Shown here: piece after piece, positions 5,548 to 5,550 of the stretch
Layout of the letters: each line of letters opens with the position of its first letter
Position numbering within the stretch: position 1 is the stretch's first letter
DNA from: an uncultured Ruminococcus sp.
GTDB lineage: Bacteria > Bacillota_A > Clostridia > Oscillospirales > Acutalibacteraceae
Direction of reading: 5' to 3'
NCBI GenBank assembly: GCA_902773395.1
Contig: CACYEJ010000274.1
Span: 1-5,550, forward strand
Length of the DNA: 5,550 nt
Notes under the pieces: model-generated
Seen by the model: only the letters and a program-made list of their open reading frames with translations
Told to the model about the DNA's origin: nothing
The model's database searches: none
Made by a program: the position numbers and the translations under genes

Positions 5548-5550
5548 TAA

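Noticed and set aside
5513..5550. + strand frame starting MDIKKIIFIF and running off the right edge
   Set aside because: Only 12 codons are visible, there is no ribosome site, and it is opposite to the local gene direction.

Overview
The window looks like a chromosomal segment of an AT-rich, Gram-positive gut-type Clostridia member, most plausibly Ruminococcus/Oscillospiraceae-like. This is inferred from strong Shine-Dalgarno sites, a pyrE-pyrB-pyrI cluster with separate catalytic and regulatory aspartate carbamoyltransferase genes, a Ser/Asp-rich lipoprotein, and a secreted leucine-rich-repeat protein ending in a dockerin. The species cannot be fixed from the sequence alone.

Left part, + strand (1-2096): after a 129-nt leader with several hairpin-forming repeats come three tightly packed pyrimidine genes. 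They are pyrE (orotate phosphoribosyltransferase, 130-765), pyrB (aspartate carbamoyltransferase catalytic chain, 765-1679) and pyrI (its CTP/ATP-binding regulatory chain, 1680-2096). They overlap by one base or abut exactly, so they form one transcriptional and probably translationally coupled unit. A near-perfect intrinsic terminator (2112-2152) closes it and lies between convergent genes.

Middle, - strand (3628 down to 2174): a well-formed extended -10 promoter (3601-3628) drives a two-gene unit. The first gene encodes a lipoprotein with a long acidic/serine linker and a C-terminal domain made of two similar short units. The second, 15 nt downstream, encodes a PrxQ/BCP-type peroxiredoxin.

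Right part, - strand (about 5550 down to 3693): a second unit encodes a secreted BspA-type LRR protein with a C-terminal dockerin (4723-5400). It is followed 27 nt later by a membrane-anchored alpha/beta hydrolase starting with GTG (3748-4695), and ends at a long hairpin terminator (3693-3736). A short hydrophobic open frame at the right edge (5434-5547) may be the 3' end of another gene of this unit.

The left block is housekeeping nucleotide synthesis. The right two blocks are cell-envelope or secreted functions. I see no RNA gene, CRISPR array, insertion sequence or phage gene. No intergenic gap exceeds about 225 nt. I did not find convincing evidence of a wholly new system. The least explained items are the repeat-rich pyrE leader, the catalysis-free LRR-dockerin protein beside an anchored hydrolase, and the lipoprotein-peroxiredoxin pair.
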